Part shown: in pieces, positions 53,320-62,183 of the stretch
How the letters are laid out: every line of letters begins with the position of its first letter
Numbering within the stretch: the first letter of the stretch is position 1
Source: Methylopila capsulata
Lineage (GTDB): Bacteria; Pseudomonadota; Alphaproteobacteria; Rhizobiales; Methylopilaceae
Length of the DNA: 64,000 nt
Direction: 5' to 3'
NCBI RefSeq assembly: GCF_016907975.1
Contig: NZ_JAFBCY010000002.1
Coordinates: 62,001 to 126,000, forward strand
Notes under the pieces: generated by a model
What the model was told of the DNA's origin: nothing
The model's input: only the letters and a program-made list of their open reading frames with translations
Database searches by the model: none
Translations under genes and position numbers: made by a program

Positions 53320-53691
53320 TTAAGCGCGCAGGTCTCCGCGAGGCGGACGCGTAGGGCGCAAACAGTCGATTCCGCAGGGCGAGCTTGGTCGGACGTGGAA
53401 CGCGGCCGGCCGGCGTTCCGCCGCCTCAAGACGCGGGACATCTATCATTATGGCGGCGGAGCAGCCGGCCGCGCAATCAATCGAAGGCCCACGCAGCGAC
53501 CCGCTCCCGCATGAGTCACTGTAGTCCTGACAAACAACAGTTTTACTCGAATTCGCATTATACCCAGCATAATGCTCGCGCTGAGCATGAGCAGAAACAG
53601 AAAATATAATAGTAAATATAACTATTAATGAGACAAATAATCTCAATTTAATTTCAAGACATTTTCTCGAAGTAGCCGATCCGTGCTTCAT
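53320..53691 (-). CDS. possible small secreted protein
   Basis: A 123-codon frame whose start reads as a good signal peptide (LRLFVSLIVIFTIIFSVSAHAQ), then REHYAGYNANSSKTVVCQDYSDSCGSG with paired cysteines. The first half is AT-rich; the second half turns GC-rich and loses protein character, so the true end is doubtful. No ribosome binding site is visible before the ATG. It may be a genuine small envelope protein or a decayed one. Confidence 0.38.
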   Translation of the reverse strand: MKHGSATSRKCLEIKLRLFVSLIVIFTIIFSVSAHAQREHYAGYNANSSKTVVCQDYSDSCGSGSLRGPSIDCAAGCSAAIMIDVPRLEAAERRPAAFHVRPSSPCGIDCLRPTRPPRGDLRA

Positions 53692-53718
53692 ACTTTTGGA
53701 CGACGCTTTTTATCAGAG

Positions 53719-53752
53719 CCTCGTCTCGGGGACCGACGCCCCGGCGACGAGG
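53719..53752. other. strong hairpin downstream of the metal-efflux operon
   Basis: CCTCGTC/GACGAGG (7 bp) with an inner GGGG/CCCC forms a stable stem. It lies 52 bases past the czcA stop on the minus strand. No T-run follows, so it is more likely a transcript-end stabiliser or Rho-assisted terminator than an intrinsic one. Confidence 0.45.
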
Positions 53753-53803
53753 AAGTGAAAAGCGGCAAAAGCTTCGCCCGGCGGCTAAGCTTCTGCTGTC
53801 GGC

Positions 53804-56800
53804 TCATACGACGTCGCCCGCCGGCGCGGGCCGGAACGCAAGGATGTCTGGATCTTCGGCGTCGGGCTTCCGTCGGCGGCTGAACAGAACGTAGAGCGCA
53901 GGCAGCACCAGAAGCGTCAGGATCGTCGACGAAACGATGCCGCCGATGACCACGGTCGCCAGGGGACGCTGCACCTCCGCGCCGGGGCCGGTGGCCAAGG
54001 CCATGGGCACGAAGCCGAGCGAGGCCACCATCGCGGTCATGAGCACCGGCCGCAGTCGGGTCATGGCGCCCTCGAGCACCGCGTCCATCAGCTCCTTCCC
54101 CTCCGCGCGCAGCTTCTGGATGAAGGCGATGATGACGAGGCCGTTCAGCACCGCCACGCCGGACAGGGCGATGAAGCCGATGCCGGCGCTGATCGACAGC
54201 GGGATGCCCCGCAGCAGCAGCGCCGCGACGCCTCCGGTGAGCGCGAGCGGCACGCCCGAGAACACCAGCATGGCGTCCTTGAACGAGCGCAGGCTCATGA
54301 ACAGCAGCGCCAAGATCAGCAGCAAAGCGATCGGCACCACGATCATCAGCCGCTGAGTGGCGGAAACCAGCTGTTCGAACTGTCCGCCCCAGCCGATCCA
54401 ATAGCCCGTCGGCAGCTTCACGCCGTCGGCGATCTGCCGCTGCGCGTCGCCGACGAAGGAGCCGAGGTCGCGGTCGCGCACGTTGGCGCTCACCACGATG
54501 CGGCGCTTGCCGTTCTCGCGGCTGATCTGGTTGGGGCCCGGCGCGACCTCGAGCGAGGCGAGCGAAGACAGCGGCACGTAGCGCGTCTGCGCGGCGGGAG
54601 CGCCGAACGCCGCGGGCGTGGGCCGGGCCCCGCCGTCGGCGTCCGCCGGCGGCAGCGGCACCGGGAGCGCTTTCAGCGCCTCGGTGTCAGTCCGCAGCTT
54701 CTCGGGCAGCCGCATCACGATGTCGAAGCGGCGGTCGCCTTCGAACAGCTGGCCCGCCTCCTTGCCGCCGACTGCGATCTCGACGATTTCCTGCACGTCC
54801 GCGACGGTGACGCCATAGCGGGCCAGGGCGTTGCGGTCGAGCCTGACGGTCAGGATCGGCAGGCCGGACACCTGCTCGGTCTTCACGTCGGCCGCGCCGG
54901 GCACCTTCTGGAGCTCCGTCTGCACCTCGCCGGCGACCTTAAGCAGGGTGTCGAGGTCGTCGCCGAAGATCTTGACGCCCACGTCCGAACGGACGCCGGA
55001 GATCAGCTCGTTGAAGCGCAGCTGGATGGGCTGCGACAGCTCGTAGTTGCTGCCGGGAATCTCCTCGGCGGCCTTCTCGACGTCCTCCATCAGAGCGGCC
55101 TTGGACTTCCTGGGGTCCGGCCACTGGTCGCGGGGCTTCAGCATGATGTAGCCGTCCGAGATCGACGGCGGCATGGCGTCGGTCGCGACTTCGGCGACGC
55201 CGGTGCGGGCGAAGACCTCCTTCACCTCGGGCAACTGGACGATCCGCTTCTCGAGCGCGGTCTGCATCTCGAGCGACTGGGTGAGGCTCGTCCCCGGAAC
55301 GCGCAGCGCCTGGATGGCCGCGTCGCCTTCGTCGAGGTTCGGAATGAACTCGCCGCCCATCCGCGACGCGGCGAGACCGGTGACGACCACCAGCGCCGCG
55401 GCCGCCGTGGCCACCGGCCACCGCAGCCTGATCGACGCCCCGAGCAGGGGCCGGTAGACGGCGCCGGCACGCCGCATGAACCAGTTCGGCTTCTCCGACA
55501 CCTTGCCGGTGACGAAGATCGCGATCGCGGCCGGCACGAAGGTCATCGAGAACAGCGAGGCCCCGAGCAGCGCGATCAGCACCGTCACGGCCATGGGCGT
55601 GAACATCTTGCCCTCGACCCCGGTCAGGGTGAGCACGGGCAGATAGACCACCGCGATGATCATGGTGCCGAACAGGCTTGGCCGGATGACCTCGCTGGCG
55701 CCGGCGAGGATCGTGTCGAACCGCTCGGACATGGTTAGCAGGCGGCCGCGACGCTCCTGCTCGTGGGCGAGCAGCCGGAGGCAGTTCTCCACGATGATCA
55801 CGGCGCCGTCGATGATGATGCCGAAGTCGATCGCGCCCAGGCTCATCAGATTGGCGCTGACCTTGTTCTCGACCATCCCGGTGATGGTGAAGAGCATGGC
55901 GAGCGGGATCACGAAGGCGGTCACGATGGCCGCCCGGATGTTGCCGAGCAGCAGGAACAGCACGGCGATGACGAACAGAGCGCCTTCGACGAGGTTCTTC
56001 TCAACCGTGGCGATCGTCGCCTCGACCAGCGTCGAGCGGTCGTAGACGGCGCGCGCCTCGACGCCTTCGGGAAGCGTCTTGCGAATCTCGTCGAGCTTGG
56101 TCGACACCCGGTCGGAGACCGTGCGGCTGTTCTCGCCGATCAGCAGCATGGTGGTGCCGAGCACCACCTCGTGTCCGTCGAGGGTCGCGGCCCCGTTGCG
56201 CAGCTCGCGGCCGTCCTTCACCTCGGCCACGTCGCTGACGCGGATCGGGGTCCCCGAATGGGAGCCGATGACGATCCGCGCCACATCCTCCCCGCTCAGC
56301 GCCTGGCCGGGCGTGCGGACGAGATACTGCTCGCCGTTCCTCTCGATGTAGCCGGCGCCCACGTTGCTGTTGTTGGAGCTCAGGGCCGTCATCACGTCGC
56401 GGAAGGTGAGCCCGTAGGCCATCAGCCGCGCCGGGTTCGGCAGCACGTGGAGCTGGCGCTCGTAGCCGCCGATGGTGTTGACCTCGACAACGCCCGGCAC
56501 CGTGCGGAGCTGGGGCTTGATGATCCAGTCCTGGATCGTCCGGAGGTCGGAGGGGCTGTAGTCCGCGCCGTCGGGCTTCTTCGCGCCGGGCTTGGCGTCC
56601 ACCACGTAGTTGTAGATCTCGCCCAGACCGGTCGAGATCGGCCCCATCGCGGTCTCGGTCCCCGGCGGCAACTGGTCCTTCGCCTGCTGCAGCCGTTCGT
56701 TCACGAGCTGGCGCGCGAAGTAGATGTCGACGCCGTCTTCGAAAACGACGGTGACCTGGCTGAGGCCGTAGCGGGACAGGGACCGCGTGTAGTCGAGATT

Positions 56801-57031
56801 GGGCAGGCCGCCCATCTCCGTCTCGAGCGGATAGGTGATGCGCTGCTCCACCTCGAGCGGAGAGAAGCCGGCCGCGGTGGTGTTGATCTGGACCTGGACG
56901 TTGGTGATGTCCGGCACCGCGTCGATCGGCAGGCGCAGGAAGTTGAAGACGCCGAGCGCCGCGACGGCGAGACAGCCGACGACCACCAGCCAGCGCTGGC
57001 GAATGGAGAAGGCGAGTATGCGTTCGATCAC
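53804..57031 (-). CDS. czcA: heavy-metal efflux RND pump (CzcA/CusA family)
   Basis: A 1075-residue inner-membrane RND transporter driven by proton influx. Twelve helices in the usual 1+5+1+5 layout and two large periplasmic loops. The HME-family signature in helix 4 is DFGIIIDGAVIIVENCLRL, with the aspartates needed for proton relay. It exports divalent ions such as Co2+, Zn2+, Cd2+ or Ni2+; the motif favours the divalent-ion branch. Last gene of the operon, 27 bases after czcB. Confidence 0.95.
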   Translation of the reverse strand: MIERILAFSIRQRWLVVVGCLAVAALGVFNFLRLPIDAVPDITNVQVQINTTAAGFSPLEVEQRITYPLETEMGGLPNLDYTRSLSRYGLSQVTVVFEDGVDIYFARQLVNERLQQAKDQLPPGTETAMGPISTGLGEIYNYVVDAKPGAKKPDGADYSPSDLRTIQDWIIKPQLRTVPGVVEVNTIGGYERQLHVLPNPARLMAYGLTFRDVMTALSSNNSNVGAGYIERNGEQYLVRTPGQALSGEDVARIVIGSHSGTPIRVSDVAEVKDGRELRNGAATLDGHEVVLGTTMLLIGENSRTVSDRVSTKLDEIRKTLPEGVEARAVYDRSTLVEATIATVEKNLVEGALFVIAVLFLLLGNIRAAIVTAFVIPLAMLFTITGMVENKVSANLMSLGAIDFGIIIDGAVIIVENCLRLLAHEQERRGRLLTMSERFDTILAGASEVIRPSLFGTMIIAVVYLPVLTLTGVEGKMFTPMAVTVLIALLGASLFSMTFVPAAIAIFVTGKVSEKPNWFMRRAGAVYRPLLGASIRLRWPVATAAAALVVVTGLAASRMGGEFIPNLDEGDAAIQALRVPGTSLTQSLEMQTALEKRIVQLPEVKEVFARTGVAEVATDAMPPSISDGYIMLKPRDQWPDPRKSKAALMEDVEKAAEEIPGSNYELSQPIQLRFNELISGVRSDVGVKIFGDDLDTLLKVAGEVQTELQKVPGAADVKTEQVSGLPILTVRLDRNALARYGVTVADVQEIVEIAVGGKEAGQLFEGDRRFDIVMRLPEKLRTDTEALKALPVPLPPADADGGARPTPAAFGAPAAQTRYVPLSSLASLEVAPGPNQISRENGKRRIVVSANVRDRDLGSFVGDAQRQIADGVKLPTGYWIGWGGQFEQLVSATQRLMIVVPIALLLILALLFMSLRSFKDAMLVFSGVPLALTGGVAALLLRGIPLSISAGIGFIALSGVAVLNGLVIIAFIQKLRAEGKELMDAVLEGAMTRLRPVLMTAMVASLGFVPMALATGPGAEVQRPLATVVIGGIVSSTILTLLVLPALYVLFSRRRKPDAEDPDILAFRPAPAGDVV

Positions 57032-57058
57032 CGGGCAGCCCCCCGGCCGACGCGCCGT

Positions 57059-58351
57059 TCAGTGCTCATGGCTCGCGCTCCCCTTGGCGAGTTCAGCCTT
57101 GACCACGAAGCTGTTCTTCTCGGCGTAGTCGTCGCCGGCCGTCAGGCCCGACGTCACCTCGACCATCGCGCCGTCGCGGCGGCCGAGAACCACGTCCCGG
57201 GCCTCGAACCGGTCGCCATCGCGGACGAACACGACGTCGCGCCCCTCGAGCGACTGCACGGCTGCGACCGAGACCGCGAGCGCTACGGGACGCTCCGCCG
57301 TGTGCAGCGCGCCGGTCGCGAACAGGCCAGGCCGGAGCCGGCCGTCGTTGGAGATCACGGCCCGGGCGAGAGCGCTCTGGGTGTCCGCCGCGCCGATCGG
57401 GGCGACGTAACCGATGGTCGCGGGGATCGGCGCGCCGCCGTCCTCGGGATCGATGCGCACCTCCTCGCCGACGGCGACCTTGGAGAGGTCGCGCCGGTAG
57501 ACTGAGAAATCGACCCACAGGGTGGACAGATCCGTCACCACGAAAGCCGGCTTCTGCTCCGACACGTACTCGCCGAGCGACGCCTGCCGCTCGGTGACGA
57601 CGCCCGTGATCGGCGCCTTGAGGTCGTAGCTCGTCAGGCTCTGGTTGCTCTCGATGACCGCGAGCAGATCGCCCTTCTTCACTTGGTCGCCCAAGCGCTT
57701 GGCGAGCGTGCGCACGACGCCGGGGAACCGCGGCGTCACCTGAACGGTGGCCTCCTGGTTCGCCTGCACCACGCCGTGGAGCTGCAGTTCCTCCCGAAGC
57801 GTTGCGGGCCCTGCGGTGGCGAGCTGGACGCCCGCCGCGCGGACCTTGGCGTCGTCCAGCTTCACGACGCCTTCCGGGAGTTCGTCTTCGCCCTCCGCGC
57901 CATGGCCGTGGCCCTCGTCCTTCGCGGCCCCCTTGGCGTCGACGGCGGCGACCGCCAGCGGCTTGCCGCCCGCGTCGGCCTTCGGCTTGTCGTGGCCGTG
58001 ACCATCATCCTCGCCGGGCTTTCCGCCCGCGTCATGACCATGGCCGTCGTCCTTGCCGGGCGTCTCGCCCGCAGCGTGGCCGTGGCCATCGTCTTCGACG
58101 GGCGTCTCGTCCGCCCCGTGACCGTGGCCGTCGTCCGTCCCGGCGCCGGCTGGGGCCGCCGTGTCGGGACGGGGCTCGCCTCGCGTGCTCTCGGCGTACG
58201 CCTCGCCGTCACCGCCGAGCAGGCCGATATAAAGCGACAGGGCCTTGCCGGGAAGATCGGCGGGGTCGTTCTGGCCGACGTAAAGCGCGCCTGCGCCCAC
58301 GATCGCGCCGACCAGCAGGGTGGCGGCGTCGCGCTTGATGGAACGGCTCAC
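57059..58351 (-). CDS. czcB: periplasmic adaptor of metal efflux (CzcB) with His-rich repeats
   Basis: A 430-residue membrane-fusion protein linking pump and outer-membrane channel. An N-terminal anchor (TLLVGAIVGAGALYVGQ) is followed, at about residues 65-125, by four copies of a DDGHGH-x-A/K-x-(2-6)-P unit. The unit is rich in Asp, Gly and His, so it is a likely metal-capturing stretch. Then come the biotinyl-lipoyl-like and beta-barrel domains (VTPRFPGVVRTLAKRLGDQVKKGDLLAVIES). It ends with HEH. The start overlaps the preceding small gene by four bases. Confidence 0.93.
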   Translation of the reverse strand: MSRSIKRDAATLLVGAIVGAGALYVGQNDPADLPGKALSLYIGLLGGDGEAYAESTRGEPRPDTAAPAGAGTDDGHGHGADETPVEDDGHGHAAGETPGKDDGHGHDAGGKPGEDDGHGHDKPKADAGGKPLAVAAVDAKGAAKDEGHGHGAEGEDELPEGVVKLDDAKVRAAGVQLATAGPATLREELQLHGVVQANQEATVQVTPRFPGVVRTLAKRLGDQVKKGDLLAVIESNQSLTSYDLKAPITGVVTERQASLGEYVSEQKPAFVVTDLSTLWVDFSVYRRDLSKVAVGEEVRIDPEDGGAPIPATIGYVAPIGAADTQSALARAVISNDGRLRPGLFATGALHTAERPVALAVSVAAVQSLEGRDVVFVRDGDRFEARDVVLGRRDGAMVEVTSGLTAGDDYAEKNSFVVKAELAKGSASHEH

Positions 58352-58680
58352 GGGCGGTCTCCTCGACCCTGGACGTTGGAGCGATCGGCGAGGGGCGCGG
58401 AGGCGGCGTCGCGGCGCGCATCGGGGCAGCGCGGCTTCAGCGCGTAGCCTTTGTAATTGTGGGTTTTTTCACCGTGCCCGTGGCCCCGGTGCTCCGGACC
58501 CATGGTGTGGTCGTGGCCGTCGCCGTCGGTGTGCCGGAACGCTCTGTCCCGAGCTTCGCAGTCCGCCCCACCCGGGCCTGCGGCGACGGCGGTCTCCGCG
58601 GCGAGGGCGCCGCCGCCCGGCGCCGCGCCGAGACCGCCAAGCATGAGAGCGACTGCCATGCATGAGGCCGAACGGGTCAT
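58348..58680 (-). CDS. small secreted His-rich protein of the efflux operon
   Basis: A 110-residue exported protein: signal peptide (CMAVALMLGGLGAAPGGGALA), then a histidine-rich middle, HTDGDGHDHTMGPEHRGHGHGEKTHNY. It lies inside the operon, overlapping czcC and czcB by four bases each, so it is certainly co-translated. A role as periplasmic metal buffer or chaperone for the pump is inferred from composition and place. No known family was recognised. Confidence 0.82.
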   Translation of the reverse strand: MTRSASCMAVALMLGGLGAAPGGGALAAETAVAAGPGGADCEARDRAFRHTDGDGHDHTMGPEHRGHGHGEKTHNYKGYALKPRCPDARRDAASAPLADRSNVQGRGDRP

Positions 58681-59951
58681 GGCTTGTCTTTCGTCGACAG
58701 AACGAGGGCGGTTCCCGTCAAGCCTTCGAGGCTCGCGAGGGTGGAGTGGAAGGCGATCAGAGCGTCGATCTCCCGGAGCGACGCTTCCGAGAGCGCGGCT
58801 TGCGCGTCGAGCAGTTCCAGCAGCGTGTAGCGGCCTTCGCCGTAACCGGTGCGGATGCTCTCGTAGGCTTCGCGCGCCACGGGGAGGACATTGGCGCGGA
58901 GGAGCCGGGCCTCGTCGTAGGAGGCGCGCAGCGACTCGTAGGCGCGGCCCACCAGAATGATCAGGCCGTTGCGCGCGACGTTGCGCTCGGCGTCGGTCTT
59001 GGCGACGGTCTCCTGCGCCTCGTAGATCCCGCCCTGGTTCCGGTCGAACAGCGGCAGCGGCACGCTGAGCGATACGACCGCGGCGTTGGACTTGTCCTCC
59101 CGGTAATGCCGCCAGCCGACGCCCGCCGTGATGTCCGGCACGGCCTTGGCCTGGGCCGCGGCGAGCAACGCCCGGCGTTGCGCCTTCACGGCGGTGAAGC
59201 GAGTGATCTGGGGATTTTCCAGCGCGCGCCCCAGCAGGCGGTCGAAAGCCGGCGGCGCGCCGATACGTCTGATGTCGCCGCCGACGCGGGCGAAGGACGG
59301 CGTCGCCTCGCCGATCAGCACCGCGAGTTCGCGCCGTGCGGAGAGGAAGCCGGCCTTGGCCTTACCGAGCTCGACCCGAGCGATCTCGGTAGCGAGGCGG
59401 CCGCGCGAGATTTCGGCTCCCGACGACGCGCCGGCGTCGACCCGCTTCTGAAGCAGGGGCGTCAGGCGATCGAGATCGGCGACCTGGTCTTCGAGCTCCG
59501 CGACGCGGCGCTGCGCGCCGGCGGCGCGGGCGAAGACCTCCGCGGTCTCCGCAAGAACCTGAAGCCGCGTCGCGGCCCGGTCCCAGCGCGCTGCGTCGAT
59601 CTCGGCGGACGCCGCCGCGATCCGGGCGCCGCGCTTGCCGCCGAGTTCGAACAGCTGGCTGATTTGAAGCGTGGTTTCGGCCGCGTCGAGGTTGCGCTTC
59701 GACCTGGAGCCGAACGCGTTGTCGACCTCGAACGCCAGCTCGGGGTTCGGTCGTGCGGTCGACTGGAGGCCGCGTCCCGCTGCGGCGCGGATCTCACGAT
59801 CGGCGGCGGTGAGACCGGGGCTTGCGGCGACGGCGCGGTTGAGCGCCTGGGACAGCGTGAGGGTTCGCGCCGGCGGCGCGGCATGGAGCGCGGACGCCGG
59901 AAGCAGCGCGAGCGCAACCGCCAGCGCGAGCGCGCGGGATCTGACACACAT
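58677..59951 (-). CDS. czcC: TolC-family outer-membrane channel (CzcC)
   Basis: A 424-residue outer-membrane efflux protein. The signal peptide is ALALAVALALLPASALHA; then LTLSQALNRAVAASPGL and the two long coiled-coil helical repeats typical of TolC/CzcC (PNPELAFEVDNAFGS; GAEISRGRLATEIARVELGKAK). It forms the exit duct for CzcA and CzcB. First large gene of the efflux operon. Confidence 0.93.
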   Translation of the reverse strand: MCVRSRALALAVALALLPASALHAAPPARTLTLSQALNRAVAASPGLTAADREIRAAAGRGLQSTARPNPELAFEVDNAFGSRSKRNLDAAETTLQISQLFELGGKRGARIAAASAEIDAARWDRAATRLQVLAETAEVFARAAGAQRRVAELEDQVADLDRLTPLLQKRVDAGASSGAEISRGRLATEIARVELGKAKAGFLSARRELAVLIGEATPSFARVGGDIRRIGAPPAFDRLLGRALENPQITRFTAVKAQRRALLAAAQAKAVPDITAGVGWRHYREDKSNAAVVSLSVPLPLFDRNQGGIYEAQETVAKTDAERNVARNGLIILVGRAYESLRASYDEARLLRANVLPVAREAYESIRTGYGEGRYTLLELLDAQAALSEASLREIDALIAFHSTLASLEGLTGTALVLSTKDKP

Positions 59952-60020
59952 GATGGGAGACCTAAACGGAACGAGCGAAGGCTAGCGCGCAGTCACACAG
60001 CCGGCACGGAGCACGTTCGG

Positions 60021-60377
60021 TCAGTCCCGAGGAGGAGGGAGGTCGATGAGTGGAGCGCGTCCGAGCATCGCCGGCTGGCTCGTCCAGACCGAAGCAGATC
60101 CGGCGACGGCTGGCGCGATTTCACCTGGTTGATGCAGATCCGTCAGAGCGGAACAACCATGACAGCCGTGATCTACAAGGGTGAAAGCGGAGTCAGCGCT
60201 TCCCGTTTCCTGACTTCTCTGATCCGAACCGCTGACGCCGACCGTCGCTGAGGCGTCGAGGCGCGCATAGCTCGCGGTCGCCCTGTCCCCAACGAAAGCG
60301 AACAGACAAAGCGCCACCATGATGCAGGCGCAGATATGCCCGCATGTCGCAGCCAACGCCTTCGTCACACGCTTCAT
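60021..60377 (-). CDS. small secreted Cys/His protein upstream of czcC
   Basis: A 118-residue protein with a hydrophobic N-terminal segment (GHICACIMVALCLFAFVGDRATA) and a short metal-ligand-like HGCHGCS motif at about residues 70-76. It lies 69 bases before czcC on the same strand. Short proteins of this look often precede metal-efflux operons in alphaproteobacteria; a metal-sensing or -binding role is inferred. It is probably the first gene of the operon. Confidence 0.7.
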   Translation of the reverse strand: MKRVTKALAATCGHICACIMVALCLFAFVGDRATASYARLDASATVGVSGSDQRSQETGSADSAFTLVDHGCHGCSALTDLHQPGEIAPAVAGSASVWTSQPAMLGRAPLIDLPPPRD

Positions 60378-60494
60378 CCCGACGCTTTCGATTTTCCGGT
60401 CCTCAAAGTCAAGCGCTCACCGGTCACATGGTTGCGATGAAGGACGCCTAGCGCAAAATATCCCTTGCACCCCTGTAGGGCGGGGCCTTTTTAT

Positions 60495-60740
60495 TTATCT
60501 CGTCTTCTGAGATCCCTGCCTATCCTTGTATTCCTCGGCGTATCTGCCCGAATTTGCTCCCGATTTACGCGGCGGCACAGTCCAGATTTTGGTTGGCCAC
60601 TTATTAGGGGGGACGATCCGAACGTCCCAGTAGCCATCGGCGCTAAGGGGTTTGGCGCTTGGAAACCAAGTGGATTCGGCGCGCACAGGCGATAGGGAAA
60701 CGCCTGATATGAGTATCGACCCGAAGATAATCTTAAGCAT
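60495..60740 (-). CDS. small secreted protein, unknown
   Basis: An 81-residue protein, MLKIIFGSILISGVSLSPVRA as signal peptide and an aromatic/proline-rich mature part (WFPSAKPLSADGYWDVRIVPPNKWPTKIWTVPPRK). GGAAGGAT lies six bases ahead of the ATG; the longer upstream frame is rejected because the signal peptide begins here. The ribosome binding site is buried in a hairpin. No family recognised. Confidence 0.65.
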   Translation of the reverse strand: MLKIIFGSILISGVSLSPVRAESTWFPSAKPLSADGYWDVRIVPPNKWPTKIWTVPPRKSGANSGRYAEEYKDRQGSQKTR

Positions 60741-60745
60741 ATCGA

Positions 60746-60784
60746 ATCCTTCCGAGCGGCGGGCTCGCCGCCACTCGAAAGGAT
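60746..60784 (-). promoter_or_regulatory. hairpin covering the ribosome binding site
   Basis: On the minus strand ATCCTTTCGAG pairs with CTCGGAAGGAT, which contains the Shine-Dalgarno sequence, with CGGCG/CGCCG as the inner stem and an AGCC loop. This gives about 16 bp including one G-U pair, with a three-base bulge. It ends five bases before the ATG at 60740, so it should block translation unless opened. Confidence 0.6.
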
Positions 60785-61154
60785 AGAGGTTATCCCCCGA
60801 CCACCATGTGGCGATCTCCACATCCCTCAGAACCAGTGCTGTTCGTTCATGAGCAGGCGAGCCGCCCTATGCCCGCGACGGCTGCACGCGCGAGTGGCGC
60901 AATATTGCTCGAGCCGCCGGGATACCAGCCGACGTCTGGAACATGGATGCGCGGGGCGCTCGACCATACGCAATCGTCAACGACCGCTCGCTATCTGCGG
61001 GACGCGATCGGAAAGAGCCGTCAGGTCGCGAATCTTCGCGCGGCCACAGGACGCTGAAGAACGAGGCTGAACAGGCCGTCGGGACCGCGGGAAGAACGTG
61101 GGGAACGCGAGTTCGGCGCCAGGCCGTTAACAGGCTGCAACTGCTCTGTGTTTT
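60785..61154. other. 370-base stretch without a recognised gene
   Basis: Frames here are short, lack ribosome binding sites and show no domain. On the minus strand it holds the region downstream of the tRNA and the likely promoter of the small secreted protein. Nothing else was found. Confidence 0.5.
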
Positions 61155-61228
61155 TGGAGCGGGCGAAGGGAATCGAACCCTCGTATGCAGCTTGGGAAGC
61201 TGCCGTTCTACCATTGAACTACGCCCGC
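61155..61228 (-). tRNA. tRNA-Gly (anticodon CCC)
   Basis: The minus strand folds as a complete cloverleaf: acceptor GCGGGCG/CGCCCGC, D arm from GTTCAATGGTAGAAC, anticodon stem GCAGC/GCTGC with loop TTCCCAA (anticodon CCC, reading GGG), and T arm GAGGG-TTCGATT-CCCTT. The discriminator is T and CCA is encoded. A normal integration target for mobile elements, but no attachment repeat was seen. Confidence 0.97.
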
Positions 61229-61402
61229 GTCGGGCGGACCATAAGCTGGCCGCGTGCAGGCGACAAGCCGGTTTCCCCGCGGCTCCCGCTCCGGACGCGA
61301 CCTCGTGATCGGGGTGCGTCGGCGCGGTTGTCGACGCCGTTCCGCGCAGGGAGTAAACGATCGGCATGCGGCGCATCGGACGCCGCTGAAGCGAAGGCGC
61401 CC

Positions 61403-61576
61403 ATGGCCGGAACCGGGCTCACCCGTGACCAAAGCCGAAAGCGGCCCAGCGCGGCCGCGGTCGCGACCGCTCTCGGCCTTGCGGCGATGGTCGCGGCTGG
61501 CGTCGCGCTCTGGGCGGCGGAGGGCGGCTCGGTGTTCCTGGCGAACGCCTTCGCCGCGGTCATGACCTGTTTCTGA
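61403..61576 (+). CDS. small membrane protein upstream of sco
   Basis: A 57-residue protein, MAGTGLTRDQSRKRPSAAAV, with one hydrophobic helix (VATALGLAAMVAAGVALWAA) and a C-terminal AFAAVMTCF. It is 13 bases before the sco gene. GCGAAGG is near the start. Short single-helix proteins are common beside Sco genes; this may assist copper delivery or oxidase assembly, which is inference. Confidence 0.6.
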   Translation: MAGTGLTRDQSRKRPSAAAVATALGLAAMVAAGVALWAAEGGSVFLANAFAAVMTCF

Positions 61577-61589
61577 ACGGAGTTCGCGC

Positions 61590-62183
61590 ATGTCCCCCCG
61601 TACGGCGTTCTTTGCGGGCGCGGTTGTCTTCGCGCTCGGCGCGGCCGGCCTCGGCGTCGCCCTCGTGCACCTGACCTCGGGCGGCGGGGCGACCGCGACG
61701 CAAAGCTCGAGCGTCGGCGGCCCCTTCGCGCTGGTCGACCAGGACGGCGCGCCGGTGACCGAGGCCGCGTTCAAGGGCCATCCCTACATCGTGTTCTTCG
61801 GCTTCACCCACTGCCCGGACGTGTGCCCGACCGCGCTGTCCGACATCACGCAGGCCTTCGAGGCGCTCGGCGCCGACAAGGACAAGATCCGCGCGGCCTT
61901 CGTCACCGTCGACCCCGCGCGCGACACCCCCGCGGACATGAAGGCCTATCTGGCGAGCTTCTCGCCGCGGATCGTCGGGCTGACCGGCTCGCAGGAGCAG
62001 ATCGACGCCACGGTGAAGGCGTTCAAGGCCTATGCCAAGAAGGCGCCCCTCGCCGGCGGGGACTACACGATGGACCACACGGCGATCGTCTACCTGATGG
62101 ACCGCAACGGCGCCTTCGTGCAGCCGCTGAACCTGAAGCGCGCCCCCGACGAGGTCGCGGCAGAGCTCAAACGCTACCTCTGA
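61590..62183 (+). CDS. SCO1/SenC-family copper chaperone
   Basis: A 197-residue thioredoxin-fold protein tethered by an N-terminal helix (TAFFAGAVVFALGAAGLGVALV). The copper-binding C75-x3-C79 is in GFTHCPDVCPTALSD and the third ligand is the histidine of YTMDHTAIVYLMD. Sco proteins load CuA of cytochrome c oxidase in the periplasm. The gene ends tail-to-tail with the glycosyltransferase gene, overlapping by ten bases. Confidence 0.94.
   Translation: MSPRTAFFAGAVVFALGAAGLGVALVHLTSGGGATATQSSSVGGPFALVDQDGAPVTEAAFKGHPYIVFFGFTHCPDVCPTALSDITQAFEALGADKDKIRAAFVTVDPARDTPADMKAYLASFSPRIVGLTGSQEQIDATVKAFKAYAKKAPLAGGDYTMDHTAIVYLMDRNGAFVQPLNLKRAPDEVAAELKRYL

Noticed and set aside
60469..60495. Intrinsic terminator or MerR-type operator (CCCCTGTAGGGCGGGGCC followed by T-run)
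   Set aside because: The stem is only about four or five pairs, no plus-strand gene precedes it, and the spacing does not match a MerR-family promoter.
61155..61228. tRNA-Gly as attachment site of an integrated element
   Set aside because: No integrase gene and no direct repeat of the tRNA 3' end were seen in the window.
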